Positions 35,107 through 43,902 of a DNA stretch of 64,000 bases are shown here, in pieces. The notes beneath the pieces are model-generated. The model was not told the DNA's origin. It saw nothing but the letters and a program-made list of their open reading frames with translations, and did not search any database. A program made the translations under genes and the position numbers. Location: positions 1 through 64,000 of the forward strand of contig JABSRP010000014.1 in assembly GCA_013215145.1 (NCBI GenBank). The letters are read 5' to 3'. Origin of the DNA: Pseudobacteriovorax sp. (GTDB lineage: Bacteria > Bdellovibrionota_B > Oligoflexia > Oligoflexales > Oligoflexaceae). How positions within the stretch are numbered: position 1 is the first letter of the stretch; each line of letters begins with the position of its first letter.

Positions 35107-35460
35107 GTGATCTTTCCCTATACAAATTCAAATGACGAGAATCAGACTGACAGAAATCTCTAACACCCAAAAGCCTGAGAGCCATTGACCTTACTAAAGT
35201 GTTCGGGCTTGTTCGGTGCCCAAGGGCAAATGCTGCCGGCCAACACACAATCAATCAGAAATAAACATGAATAAAAGATTCATAATTTCATTAGGTTATT
35301 AACATGAACAAAATTCATAGCAATTTATTTAGCAGCAAACCCGGTTCACGCCCAATTTTCGCCGGCCCAGCATCCGGACAACTTGTTCCTGAGATCCAAC
35401 TGGCATACAACGGTGCCAGCAAAACAGCTAAGTATCAAACCTACACAAAAGGAATTAGTA
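35107..35460 (+). other. Intergenic/leader region of the duplicated-domain secreted protein
   Basis: There is no supported gene in this 354-base stretch. The right part is the likely 5' leader of the gene at 35461. It contains very short open frames beginning at 35267 (11 codons) and 35304. An in-frame extension of the main gene back to 35383 lacks a ribosome-binding site and a signal peptide. Confidence 0.4.
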
Positions 35461-36195
35461 ATGAACATTCAAAAAAGCATCATCCTATCAGGACTTCTAG
35501 CTAGCTCGTCTCTTTTTGCAGGCACCAGCGCAATCAACTTTACAAGCACAGACCTTGCTGATGGCCCTGTAGTTGCAGGTGATTTGCTTGCTGGCGACGC
35601 CATTGAAATCAACTACAATCCTGAGCGCTTGCGTGTTTGTACTGGCTCAAACCGTTTGGTTCAGTCTTTCCGCGTTCTTCGCTACAAGCTAGATGGCGGT
35701 GAGGTTCAAAGCAAAACATTAACTTCTGGCCCAATCACGATCGCAACTACAGCCGATACAAAAACACTTGAGTACTGGTTCCACAACTACTCAATCGGTT
35801 CATTCCTTTGCGAAGCATACGATTCCAACCTAGGCGCAAACTACTTAGTATCTTTGAAGCCGGTGGTTACGTTTTCTACTGATATCGCGGAAGCCCCTGT
35901 AGCTGGCGAAATCAATGCTGGCGAATCAATTGTCGTTAAGTACCCATTCGCTCGCTTTACAAAATGTACAGCAGCTAACCGAAGCACTCAGTCTTTCAGA
36001 GCATTATACTACAGCTTTGACAATGGTGACGTTCTCAGCAAACCACTTTCACTAGCTGATGCCGAAATCACCATCGATACCCCAGCTGAAGCTACTAGCC
36101 TTCAAATCTGGGTTGGCGCTCGCTCAATTGGCTCACAACCTTGCCAAGCTTGGGACTCTAACCTAGGTCTTAACTACAACCTAGAGCTCAACTAG
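35461..36195 (+). CDS. Secreted protein with two tandem copies of a Cys-containing domain
   Basis: This 244-residue protein has a signal peptide (MNIQKSIILSGLLASSSLFA) and two tandem domains of about 110 residues. Each holds the same ordered landmarks: an AGD/AGE start (LLAGDAIEINY, INAGESIVVKY), RLRVCTGSNR against RFTKCTAANR, QSFR, LEYWFHNYSIGS against LQIWVGARSIGS, and a final C.A.DSNLG.NY. Each domain has two cysteines that could form one disulfide. The start follows AGGA by 7 bases. Codon choice looks more uniform than in the neighbours, and a palindromic hairpin follows, both consistent with high expression. The family is not certain; a DUF6209-like domain is possible. Confidence 0.75.
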   Translation: MNIQKSIILSGLLASSSLFAGTSAINFTSTDLADGPVVAGDLLAGDAIEINYNPERLRVCTGSNRLVQSFRVLRYKLDGGEVQSKTLTSGPITIATTADTKTLEYWFHNYSIGSFLCEAYDSNLGANYLVSLKPVVTFSTDIAEAPVAGEINAGESIVVKYPFARFTKCTAANRSTQSFRALYYSFDNGDVLSKPLSLADAEITIDTPAEATSLQIWVGARSIGSQPCQAWDSNLGLNYNLELN

Positions 36196-36206
36196 TTTAC
36201 GTTGGT

Positions 36207-36226
36207 CTGCCCTTGATCAAGGGCAG
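36207..36226 (+). terminator. Perfect palindrome, probable terminator of the secreted-protein gene
   Basis: CTGCCCTTGATCAAGGGCAG is a 20-base perfect palindrome (10-bp arms) starting 12 bases after the stop codon. Only a short CTTT follows, so the U-tract is weak. It may stabilise the mRNA 3' end as much as terminate transcription. Confidence 0.6.
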
Positions 36227-36363
36227 GCTTTCCCGACCTCCGAAGCCTTCCATCAAATCTGCCGCTATTTCAAATCAAAAATTTTCATGTGACTATTTCT
36301 ATATTTCAAGCTAGCAAACTAGTTTGTTTACTCAGCCATTTTAGTAGATTAGGAGGTCGTCTC

Positions 36364-37134
36364 TTGAAAAAAGTCGTTATTTTTGGTGCAGGTGGTGCAG
36401 TGGGCACAGCCTTTCAAAATTTTTTAAGGCAGCATCAAGGTTACTCATGTATTCCTTGGGATCGGCACAAAATTCCGCTGACTAACTTTTCGGAAATTTC
36501 AAGCAAACTAGAGACCTTGAAGCCTGACTTTGTGTTTAACTTTGCTGTTGCATCATCACCTAATGGATCAAGTGAAGATGCTCCCATCATCAATGTTGAC
36601 TTTCCCGAGCTACTGGCCAAAAAGAGTATCGCATTGGGCTTTCGTCTCATTCATACAAGTACCGTTATGGTCTTCCCTGAAAGCCAAAATGGACCTTATT
36701 TTCCAGATACAGTGCCCAATCCAACGGAAGGTTATGGACTAGATAAGAGAATGGCTGAGCAAAAAATACAAGCTACAAAATCACCCCATGCGATCATTGC
36801 CAGGCTTGGTTGGCAAATCGGGTCAAAACCTGGATCTAACAATATGGTTGATTTCCTAACTAAGGCTCACCAACAAGGCCCCATAAAGGCAAGCCGACAT
36901 TGGTTTACATCCTGCTCTCACCTATCCGATACTATAGAAGCTCTTTTTCACTTAAAAGATCGCGAAGCGGGAATATATCACATTGACGCCAATCGGGACA
37001 AAAGCTTTTACGAGATTGCCCTACAACTACGCTCCCGGTTGAACAAACCAGAGTGGGTTGTCGAGCCCACAGATGAGCCAATCTATAACCAAATTATGAA
37101 AGATGAACGGATTAAACTACCTTTGTTGTTCTAA
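36364..37134 (+). CDS. RmlD-like NAD-dependent sugar-nucleotide reductase/epimerase
   Basis: This 257-residue extended SDR opens with VVIFGAGGAVGTAF (the GxxGxxG dinucleotide motif). It carries FVFNFAVASSP, STVMVF and the catalytic YGLDK pair (Tyr and Lys four apart), and has a C-terminal substrate region with NNMVDFL. It is closest to dTDP-4-dehydrorhamnose reductase-like proteins. The TTG at 36364 has AGGAGG 7 bases upstream, whereas the longer frame from 36289 adds an unlikely hydrophobic extension. It stands alone, but its reaction type matches the sugar operon at 17.7-22.6 kb. Confidence 0.82.
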   Translation: MKKVVIFGAGGAVGTAFQNFLRQHQGYSCIPWDRHKIPLTNFSEISSKLETLKPDFVFNFAVASSPNGSSEDAPIINVDFPELLAKKSIALGFRLIHTSTVMVFPESQNGPYFPDTVPNPTEGYGLDKRMAEQKIQATKSPHAIIARLGWQIGSKPGSNNMVDFLTKAHQQGPIKASRHWFTSCSHLSDTIEALFHLKDREAGIYHIDANRDKSFYEIALQLRSRLNKPEWVVEPTDEPIYNQIMKDERIKLPLLF

Positions 37135-37533
37135 ATCTCATCTTCGAGTATCTCGGAACACAATCTGATGCAGATGGGTAAAAATCCTTACCCCATTCCA
37201 GGCAGGCGATTTTCCAAAAACTGATAGAGTATTTCCTGCATTTTAAACAGAGCTTTCTACTATACCATTAAAAAACCACAATCATTACTCACCTCCACTG
37301 GGAGTTTCGGGTAAGAAGATGACGGCTATCGGCTATTCCCACAAAAAACGAAAATCAACAACTGAAACAAAAGGTAGCGGTTACCGAGATCATCAAAAAT
37401 ATCAATACTTTGACGAAACATTTTTAGAAAAAGCGTCCTGAATTGAGCAGGTTATTGGTTTCTTTTTAGGGAACCCTTGAAGGATTCTTCTGTCCTCCGA
37501 TTCATTAATAGAGAAAGTTAGGGAGGGAATTTT
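37135..37533 (+). other. Intergenic region upstream of the chemoreceptor
   Basis: This 399-base stretch has no gene in the long-frame range. It contains the possible 40-codon frame listed separately and, at its right end, the strong ribosome-binding site GGGAGG for the chemoreceptor. AT-rich patches around 37240-37290 could hold its promoter. No repeat or clear hairpin stands out. Confidence 0.35.
37319..37441 (+). CDS. Possible small basic protein (40 aa)
   Basis: A 40-codon frame begins ATG after GGGTAAGAAG and encodes a polar, basic peptide (MTAIGYSHKKRKSTT onward, rich in Lys, Tyr and Gln). It has no recognisable domain or membrane segment. Composition is not obviously random, but the evidence is weak. 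It precedes the soluble chemoreceptor by about 90 bases and could be read on the same transcript. Confidence 0.2.
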   Translation: MTAIGYSHKKRKSTTETKGSGYRDHQKYQYFDETFLEKAS

Positions 37534-39483
37534 ATGTCTATGGAAAGAAATTATGAAGAAATTTTCAAAGCTATTTCAAAATCCATTGCAATCATCGAAT
37601 TTGATTTAGCTGGTAACATTTTGCACGCCAACGAAAATTTTCTAAACACCATGGGGTATACCCTAGAGGAAATCGTAGGAAACCATCACTCTCTATTTAT
37701 TTCAAAAGAAGACGCTCAGTCTGAGGACTACAAAGCGTTCTGGCAGAGACTTAATTCTGGCGTTTTCGACTCAGGTCAATATAAAAGACTAAATAAACAG
37801 GGAAATGAGGTATGGATTCAGGCCTCATACAATCCTCTATTTGATGATGATGGCAAACTTGTTGGTGTGATAAAATTTGCCACTAACATCACAAAAGAAA
37901 AGCTACAAACAGCAGAGTTTTCTGGAAAAATCGATGCCATTAGCAAAGCCCAAGCTGTCATCGAGTTTAATCTAGATGGCACCATCATTACGGCAAATGA
38001 GAATTTCCTTAACACCGTCGGCTATCGACTAGACGAAATCAAGGGTCAGCATCACTCTATGTTTACGACTCCCGGCACTAAAGAATCTGCGGAATACAAA
38101 GCTTTCTGGGAAAAACTTAAAAGCGGTACCTTTGATTCAGGGCAATATAAACGATTAGGTAAAGATAGCAAAGAAATCTGGATTCAAGCTTCCTACAACC
38201 CTATATTCAACCCTGAGGGAAAGCCTTTTAAAGTTGTCAAATTCGCCACTGACATCACAGAATCAAAAGTCAAAAATGCTGACTATGAAGCTAAATTAAA
38301 TGGAATCGATAAGTCTCAGGCAGTCATCGAGTTTACACTAGATGGCCATATTTTGTCTGCAAACAAAAATTTCCTCGAAGTAACTGGCTACAACCTGGAA
38401 GAGATCAAGGGCAAGCATCATAAAATCTTCTGCAGCCCAGCACTAATCAATAGTCCGGAATATAAAAACTTTTGGAGTGACTTATCAAAAGGAATCGCCA
38501 AATCGGGAGAGTATCATCGCAGAGGAAAACAAGGCAACGACATTTGGATATCTGCCACCTACACCCCAATACTGGACCCGGAAGGGAACCCTATAAAAGT
38601 AGTTAAATTTGCGAGTGACCTAACGGCTGAGAAACAAAAGTACAACAATCTCCTGGAAAAGTTTTCTAAAGTTTGTCTAACACTTAGCGAAGCTGCCCAA
38701 AGATTCGAGTCGTATTCTAAAAAGACTAAACAGGAATCTTCTGAATCCTCTGATAAGTCAGCTCAGGTCACAAAACTGTCCGATGAGGTACTCGACAGCA
38801 TTAATGAGGTGGCAAATAATTCAGCGGAAATGAACCTTACCGTTTCGGAAATTTCGGTTAAAGCATCGGAAACATCAAAAATTGCCCAAGAAGCAGTGTC
38901 TTCGGTAAACACGGCTAAGCAGCACCTTAGTGGACTTGACGCATCATCTAAAGAAATCACCTCAATCATTAAGTTAATTTCGAATATAGCGAACCAAACC
39001 AATCTCTTGGCACTCAATGCTACCATTGAGGCCGCTAGGGCAGGCGAGGCTGGTCGTGGATTTTCTGTAGTCGCAAGCGAAGTCAAAGAGTTGGCGAGCC
39101 AGACAGCAGAGGCCTCCAATAGAATCGTTGAGACCGTATCCAATATTACCGACGTCACTCAAAAGTCTATTGGCTCTATGAAAGAAATCTCTAATGTTAT
39201 GGACCGCGTGCAGGAGAATGCAAACACAACAGCATCTGCAACTGAAGAACAAGCAGCCACCACCAACGAGGTAGCCAAATTGATCGCAAGATCAAAGGAC
39301 GGTATGACCGCGATTTCGAATGAAATTCATTCGATGGCCTCTTCTATAGGAAGAACAGCAGAGCACGCAACTCATTCATTGAAGGAAGCGGAAAGCCTTT
39401 CCGCTACTACGAGGGAACTTGAACAAACTCTTAGTGACGTAAAAGGAAAGACTCAGGATCAAAAAATTAAACTTGCATCGTAG
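37534..39483 (+). CDS. Soluble chemoreceptor with three tandem PAS domains
   Basis: This 649-residue methyl-accepting chemotaxis protein has no transmembrane segment. Three similar PAS repeats occupy about residues 1-120, 125-243 and 245-365. Each has an I(A/V)IEF(D/N/T)L.G opening, a G..L.EI.G.HH block and an E(V/I)WI.A(S/T)Y.P end. The signalling hairpin (about residues 390-649) contains the tip [18 protein letters not shown] and [13 protein letters not shown]. Architecture resembles Aer2/BdlA-type energy or redox receptors, in which PAS domains can bind haem or flavin; no ligand residues can be confirmed here. The start follows GGGAGG. Confidence 0.92.
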   Translation: MSMERNYEEIFKAISKSIAIIEFDLAGNILHANENFLNTMGYTLEEIVGNHHSLFISKEDAQSEDYKAFWQRLNSGVFDSGQYKRLNKQGNEVWIQASYNPLFDDDGKLVGVIKFATNITKEKLQTAEFSGKIDAISKAQAVIEFNLDGTIITANENFLNTVGYRLDEIKGQHHSMFTTPGTKESAEYKAFWEKLKSGTFDSGQYKRLGKDSKEIWIQASYNPIFNPEGKPFKVVKFATDITESKVKNADYEAKLNGIDKSQAVIEFTLDGHILSANKNFLEVTGYNLEEIKGKHHKIFCSPALINSPEYKNFWSDLSKGIAKSGEYHRRGKQGNDIWISATYTPILDPEGNPIKVVKFASDLTAEKQKYNNLLEKFSKVCLTLSEAAQRFESYSKKTKQESSESSDKSAQVTKLSDEVLDSINEVANNSAEMNLTVSEISVKASETSKIAQEAVSSVNTAKQHLSGLDASSKEITSIIKLISNIANQTNLLALNATIEAARAGEAGRGFSVVASEVKELASQTAEASNRIVETVSNITDVTQKSIGSMKEISNVMDRVQENANTTASATEEQAATTNEVAKLIARSKDGMTAISNEIHSMASSIGRTAEHATHSLKEAESLSATTRELEQTLSDVKGKTQDQKIKLAS

Positions 39484-39626
39484 ATGACTTTAGGTTTCAC
39501 CTTACTTTGACTGGAAAATTTTAGTATTAGTCGCCTGATGTCGATAACTCAGGCAAGTATTTCTTCCATATCCATGAGATAATCAAGTGCCTAACGGCAA
39601 TTCAGGATGATTTTTAGGAGATACTT

Positions 39627-40259
39627 GTGTATATATTACGATCGATATGTTTGGGAGTCATGATAGTATCTTGCGGTGAAGCAGAGGATTTGCGTCAGGA
39701 GACCCCTGTTCCTACGAGCTCCAAAGGCTTCAATTCTGAAGACGCTCAAGTCAATAATGATGAATTGTTATCGAAAGAACTACAAAATCTCATAAATTTT
39801 AGAGAGGGCCGTGACCTCTACGGTAGTTTTCTAACCGAGGTCCAACCACTTTGGTACGAGTCGAAGGTTGCTACGCTCACGGATAAATACCAATACCGAT
39901 GTGTCTATATCAGTGGAAAAAATGGCAAGAAGACACCTATTAATCTGCGATTTTACCAGGAAGATACAGAGAGATTTGTTGTCCAATCCACTAAAGATAT
40001 TATCGCTTTCGGCACATTTGAAAAAACTAAAACTAAGCCTTCCGCCAGACATAGTTTTCAAGACGAGAAGGTTACGGCAGAGGTCTTTATGCGACAAATG
40101 AATAGCATCATCATGTTCGAGCACACTATTTCACCATTCGTCGCAAATACAGAGGAGTTTATTACTACTTATGGTTCTGACTATCCTTTTGCTCAATCCA
40201 CTAACAACGGCCTAGCAAGAGGGTATAGTTACTGCCCCGAAGTGGCGATAATAGACTAG
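39627..40259 (+). CDS. Lipoprotein of unknown function
   Basis: This 210-residue protein has a short leader and a lipobox VSC (Cys16) followed by GEAEDLRQ. The mature region has a flexible acidic start (about residues 20-60) and then a beta-rich domain (YQYRCVYISGKNGKKTPINL, RFVVQSTKDIIAFGTF). It starts at GTG with AGGAG 6 bases upstream. It is convergent with the PmtA-like gene, 35 bases between stops. No family is recognised. Confidence 0.68.
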   Translation: MYILRSICLGVMIVSCGEAEDLRQETPVPTSSKGFNSEDAQVNNDELLSKELQNLINFREGRDLYGSFLTEVQPLWYESKVATLTDKYQYRCVYISGKNGKKTPINLRFYQEDTERFVVQSTKDIIAFGTFEKTKTKPSARHSFQDEKVTAEVFMRQMNSIIMFEHTISPFVANTEEFITTYGSDYPFAQSTNNGLARGYSYCPEVAIID

Positions 40260-40294
40260 CCGCCGTCTATAAATTCAGAATTATCGAAACAAAC

Positions 40295-40885
40295 TTAGCT
40301 TTTTTTGTAGGCAGACACCACCACAGCAGGAGGTATATTGCGGGCGACAAAATTAAGATTTACCGAGGCAAACTGAGATCTAAGGTAGTCAATCAATACT
40401 CTATTTTTGCCTAATTGAAAGGTATGAAAATACAAAAAGGTTTTAAACTCTCCACCAGGTGCCAGCATACCATGGATGGAATTTATAATGTCTTCACTGT
40501 CTTCCCATTTCATATTTGAAAAGGGTAATCCTGAGACAACGGCATCGACATTCCCGACAAAGCCACTGGTTTCTGGTTGCAAGGAGTCATAGACCTCAAC
40601 ATCAGGGAAAAGAGACTTGATGTGCTCACGAAACCTTTGGTTAATCTCAACGACAGCAAATCGAGTATCTTTGTTCTTTTTCTGGTGAATCATTCTGGTA
40701 AACGAACCTGTTCCCGGTCCAAACTCTACGATGTTTTGTGTGTTTTCATCGATGGTATGGGTCATCAACTTAGCAAGCTGCCTCGATGATGGAATGATGG
40801 ACCCTGTCGAGATGGGGCTACGAATAAACTCTCCCAAAAAGGATCGGATCTCTGTCGACTTCGTTTTTAACTGTGTTTGCCTCAT
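40295..40885 (-). CDS. PmtA-like SAM-dependent methyltransferase
   Basis: This 196-residue methyltransferase has the opening FLGEFIRSPISTGSIIPSSR and the SAM motif VEFGPGTGSFT (about residues 53-63), followed by AVVEINQRF and SGLPFSN. This pattern fits phosphatidylethanolamine N-methyltransferase (PmtA)-type enzymes and related rRNA adenine methyltransferases. The SIIPSSR segment favours phospholipid methylation. It is a single-gene unit transcribed away from the Tad locus. Start is ATG. Confidence 0.78.
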   Translation of the reverse strand: MRQTQLKTKSTEIRSFLGEFIRSPISTGSIIPSSRQLAKLMTHTIDENTQNIVEFGPGTGSFTRMIHQKKNKDTRFAVVEINQRFREHIKSLFPDVEVYDSLQPETSGFVGNVDAVVSGLPFSNMKWEDSEDIINSIHGMLAPGGEFKTFLYFHTFQLGKNRVLIDYLRSQFASVNLNFVARNIPPAVVVSAYKKS

Positions 40886-41397
40886 GGCTAACCTTTTCTA
40901 AGAGAAATAAGTGACTCTAGGCGACTTACTTCAAAATCCGCGCCAAACTGATAATTCAGGCATACAAAATATCTCTCATTTGCCGAGGCTAAACAACCAT
41001 ATTAACTATAATAAATAAATAAGATCTTGGGGATGACTCGAAAAGCCCGTAGGGGTACTCCAAGATTTTCCTCGTCTGACCAAACACTTGTCGGAATCGT
41101 CCTATCCTTAAACAGGAGCTAGAGCTCTATATACCTGTTATTTTTAGCTTAATTTTTGCCCGTAGTTACAGGGTGTAAGATGGGAGACTGCCTTGTATTG
41201 GAGACAGCCAACCTGTGGTTTCTATACTTTCGCTTTAGATCATCTAGTTTGGCGGAGGTAAACCTTCTCCGAGCACATCCTACTATGTGATTTCAGCAAA
41301 GCCCTACAAAATTATCTTCATTTTGAATCAACTGTTCAAATATGCCTAGTTCAGCGTGCTAATTTTAAGAAAAGTACTTTAAACGCAGAGGTTTCTT
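40886..41397 (+). other. Long leader/intergenic region before the Tad operon
   Basis: This 512-base region precedes cpaB and has no long gene. It contains a strong stem (listed at 41021-41069). It also holds a second pairable region: ACAGG at 41168-41172 with CCTGT at 41212-41216, enclosing two near-repeats GGAGACTGCC and GGAGACAGCC. Two short frames (starting at 41033, 29 codons, and 41179, 36 codons) are not convincing. It probably holds the Tad promoter and an RNA leader. It does not match the c-di-GMP-I riboswitch core. Confidence 0.45.
41021..41069 (+). promoter_or_regulatory. Stem-loop in the Tad operon upstream region
   Basis: AAGATCTTGGGG (41021-41032) pairs with CTCCAAGATTTT (41058-41069) through about twelve base pairs including two G-U pairs. 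It closes a 25-base loop that contains GACTCG and GTAGGGGTA. There is no T-run after the stem. It could be a structured leader element or part of a small RNA. No known riboswitch consensus was recognised. Confidence 0.4.
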
Positions 41398-42204
41398 TTG
41401 AAGCAATCGATTCAAAACTTTTTAAGTCTTTTCAAAACCGAAACGATAATTGTTGTACTCGCTGTGCTACTTGGGGGCGTCGGTGCTCTCATCGAACACT
41501 CCAATCAGGAAGCCTTTCGAGACAAGCTTTTCAGTGACTATCAGCTCACATCTATCCTTGTAACGTCGGATCGGATTATATCAGGTTCTGTGCTGAAAAA
41601 GTCTGATCTCAAAACCAAAAAGGTACTGACGTCATCACTCACAGGTAACATGGTTCGCCCGAAAGAGATCAATACCATCCTAGGTAAGTCGGTAAAAATT
41701 TCCTTGGGTAAAGGAGACCCTGTTCTCCTTAGTATGATAGGCGGAACATTTCACGAAGATTCCATCGCAAATAAAATTCCCGAAGGCAAACGCCTTTTTA
41801 TGATGACAGTAAAAGACTCCGTGGCAAAAAACGGGTTTATCAGACCGGGTGACTATGTCGATATTTTGACGATAATGGAACTTCCTCGCAAGGGGCTTAC
41901 TTCTTTTACCCTTTTACCAAAGATTCAACTCGTAGCTGTCGGTAAAAGCTTAGACCCTAGTACAGGAATCGAGTCTAGCGAGATGTCCTTTTTTGTGACT
42001 CCTAAAGAAATGGAAGTTCTCAAATTCGCCGAAGGCAAAGGCGAGTTTTCACTGGCTCTTCGCAACCCTAACGATGCTAAGCAACTAGCCCGTTCGAAAG
42101 GGGTCGATATGCAGAAATTTCTCGAATCAGACATGCTTTATGAGCCTGCCGACCTCCCTGTTGAGGTCATCAATGGTCCGAAAAAAAAGAAGAAAAAAAG
42201 GTAA
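41398..42204 (+). CDS. cpaB: Tad pilus assembly protein CpaB/RcpC
   Basis: This 268-residue protein has one N-terminal membrane span (about 16-33) and a SAF domain (about 45-115; ILVTSDRIISGSVLKKSDL). The RcpC/CpaB core includes NGFIRPGDYVDILT (about 144-157). It ends in a lysine-rich tail. CpaB sits at the inner membrane or periplasm of the Tad system and is needed for pilus assembly with the secretin. It starts at TTG after AGAGG. It is the first gene of a long plus-strand cluster, with 31 bases to the FHA-CpaF gene. Confidence 0.88.
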   Translation: MKQSIQNFLSLFKTETIIVVLAVLLGGVGALIEHSNQEAFRDKLFSDYQLTSILVTSDRIISGSVLKKSDLKTKKVLTSSLTGNMVRPKEINTILGKSVKISLGKGDPVLLSMIGGTFHEDSIANKIPEGKRLFMMTVKDSVAKNGFIRPGDYVDILTIMELPRKGLTSFTLLPKIQLVAVGKSLDPSTGIESSEMSFFVTPKEMEVLKFAEGKGEFSLALRNPNDAKQLARSKGVDMQKFLESDMLYEPADLPVEVINGPKKKKKKR

Positions 42205-42235
42205 ATCATAAATCGATAGGAAGTAAACCCATAAT

Positions 42236-43900
42236 ATGACTATACCTCCACCTCCACTACCGGTGACATCTGCTGTCGCCACAATAACTTGGCGATTTGC
42301 TGATAAAGCTCAGTCGATAAAGCTAAAAGACGGCAGATATCTTATTGGCAATAGCAATCACTGTCATATCAGGATTAAAGAAAAAGCTGAGAGTACCATA
42401 TGTGCCGTAATAACAGTCAACGACGATAATATTATTTTAAGGTACGTGAATCCTTCCATTCCACTCAGAATCCAAGGAAAGCTTCAAGAGCAAGGAGCAG
42501 AGTTTGAAATTGCTGAGGAAATGTCTTTCGTCATAGGACGCTATAGTTTCGAAGTCTTAAGAATTCTCGGTGAAGGTGAACCGGAACAGGTTGAGATTCA
42601 AAATAATCCAGACGAATTTCTCTCAAATGCCCTAAGCCTTCGACGCTACCTCAATAAGAAACTCTTGGAAAAGCTCAATGTATCTGGGATGAATTTGAAT
42701 AAAATCCACTCTCAGGAGACCCGCCAGCACATTGAAATCATCCTCAAAGGTATCGTCCAGGAAGAGGAGTTCCCTGCCGACCTCGCCTTCGATCTTAATG
42801 AAATCCAAATACAGGTTCTTGACGAAGTCATAGGTCTTGGTCCCCTTGAGTCCCTGTTAGCCGACGATGACGTCACAGAGATTATGGTGAACAATCCATC
42901 CCAAATATATATCGAAAAAGGCGGTAAGCTTGTCACGTCTCCGGTGACATTTAGTTCGGAGCAGGCACTACTCGCCGTCATTGAACGCATCGTTTCGCAG
43001 GTTGGTCGACGAGTGGATGCTAGCTCCCCTATTGTTGACGCAAGGCTACTCGACGGTTCCCGAGTCAATGCTATCATTCCACCCATATCACTCAAGGGCC
43101 CGTGTCTGACCATTAGACGATTCAGCAAAACCCCCATCTCCGTCGATCAACTCGTCAAATGGGATAGTATGAAACAGATCATGGCCGATTTTTTGCGGAT
43201 CTGCGTTCACTCTCATCTCAATATTGTAGTCTCTGGCGGTACAGGATCTGGTAAGACCACCTTACTTAACGCACTTTCGTCTTTTATTCCTGAATCCGAA
43301 CGTATCGTTACCGTAGAAGACGCTGCCGAACTCCAGCTACAGCAACCTCATGTGATATCTCTAGAGACTAGGCCTGCGAACTTAGAGGGACGTGGAGCCA
43401 TTTCTATAAGAGACTTAGTTAAAAACTGCCTTAGGATGAGACCTGATCGCATCGTCGTCGGTGAGTGCCGCGGTGGAGAGGCTTTGGATATGCTTCAAGC
43501 CATGAACACTGGTCATGATGGGTCTTTGACCACAGCTCATGCTAACACGCCGGAAGATATGTTAAGAAGGCTTGAAACCATGGTGTTGATGGCAGGGGTA
43601 GATTTTCCCCTAAAAGCTATCCGAGAGCAGGTTGCATCAGCCGTACATATGATCGTCCAACAAACTCGTTTGCCTTCGGGAAGACGCCTTGTGACAGATA
43701 TTTCTTGGATACACTCCCTCGATCACGACACGGGAGAGTACGTCGTATATCCCCTCTTTGCTTTCGAGATAGAAGAAAACTCTGATGCCGGTGCCTACAA
43801 TATTATTCATAAAAACATCAAGCAATTCGCGAAAGACTTTAATATCAGTCAAACCATTCAAGACCTCTTCGCAGCCTACAAAAGTAAAGGAGAGATTTAA
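42236..43900 (+). CDS. cpaF: Tad pilus ATPase TadA/CpaF with N-terminal FHA-like domain
   Basis: This 554-residue secretion ATPase has an extra N-terminal FHA-like domain (about residues 14-110; GRYLIGNSNHCHIRI). The CpaF core has Walker A GGTGSGKTT (334-342), Walker B-region IVVGECRGGEAL and a histidine box GHDGSLTTAHANTPEDML. It drives pilus extension and retraction at the inner membrane. The FHA-like fusion is not in the classic TadA; FHA domains bind phosphothreonine, though this copy looks divergent. It lies between cpaB and tadB, 2 bases from the latter. Confidence 0.93.
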   Translation: MTIPPPPLPVTSAVATITWRFADKAQSIKLKDGRYLIGNSNHCHIRIKEKAESTICAVITVNDDNIILRYVNPSIPLRIQGKLQEQGAEFEIAEEMSFVIGRYSFEVLRILGEGEPEQVEIQNNPDEFLSNALSLRRYLNKKLLEKLNVSGMNLNKIHSQETRQHIEIILKGIVQEEEFPADLAFDLNEIQIQVLDEVIGLGPLESLLADDDVTEIMVNNPSQIYIEKGGKLVTSPVTFSSEQALLAVIERIVSQVGRRVDASSPIVDARLLDGSRVNAIIPPISLKGPCLTIRRFSKTPISVDQLVKWDSMKQIMADFLRICVHSHLNIVVSGGTGSGKTTLLNALSSFIPESERIVTVEDAAELQLQQPHVISLETRPANLEGRGAISIRDLVKNCLRMRPDRIVVGECRGGEALDMLQAMNTGHDGSLTTAHANTPEDMLRRLETMVLMAGVDFPLKAIREQVASAVHMIVQQTRLPSGRRLVTDISWIHSLDHDTGEYVVYPLFAFEIEENSDAGAYNIIHKNIKQFAKDFNISQTIQDLFAAYKSKGEI

Positions 43901-43902
43901 TC

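Noticed and set aside
35267..35504. Short frames (11 codons at 35267; another starting at 35304) before the duplicated-domain protein
   Set aside because: They could be leader peptides but have no attenuator structure or composition that supports translation.
37319..37441. 40-codon plus-strand frame before the chemoreceptor gene as a confident gene
   Set aside because: Only a moderate Shine-Dalgarno-like GGGTAAGAAG and no recognisable domain. Kept in the feature list at low confidence only.
41161..41220. Possible c-di-GMP-I riboswitch before cpaB
   Set aside because: The stem region lacks the conserved GACGCAAAGC-type core and the tetraloop-receptor pattern, so I do not assign it.
41033..41289. 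29- and 36-codon frames in the Tad leader
   Set aside because: They overlap the structured leader, and neither has a convincing ribosome-binding site or conserved motif.
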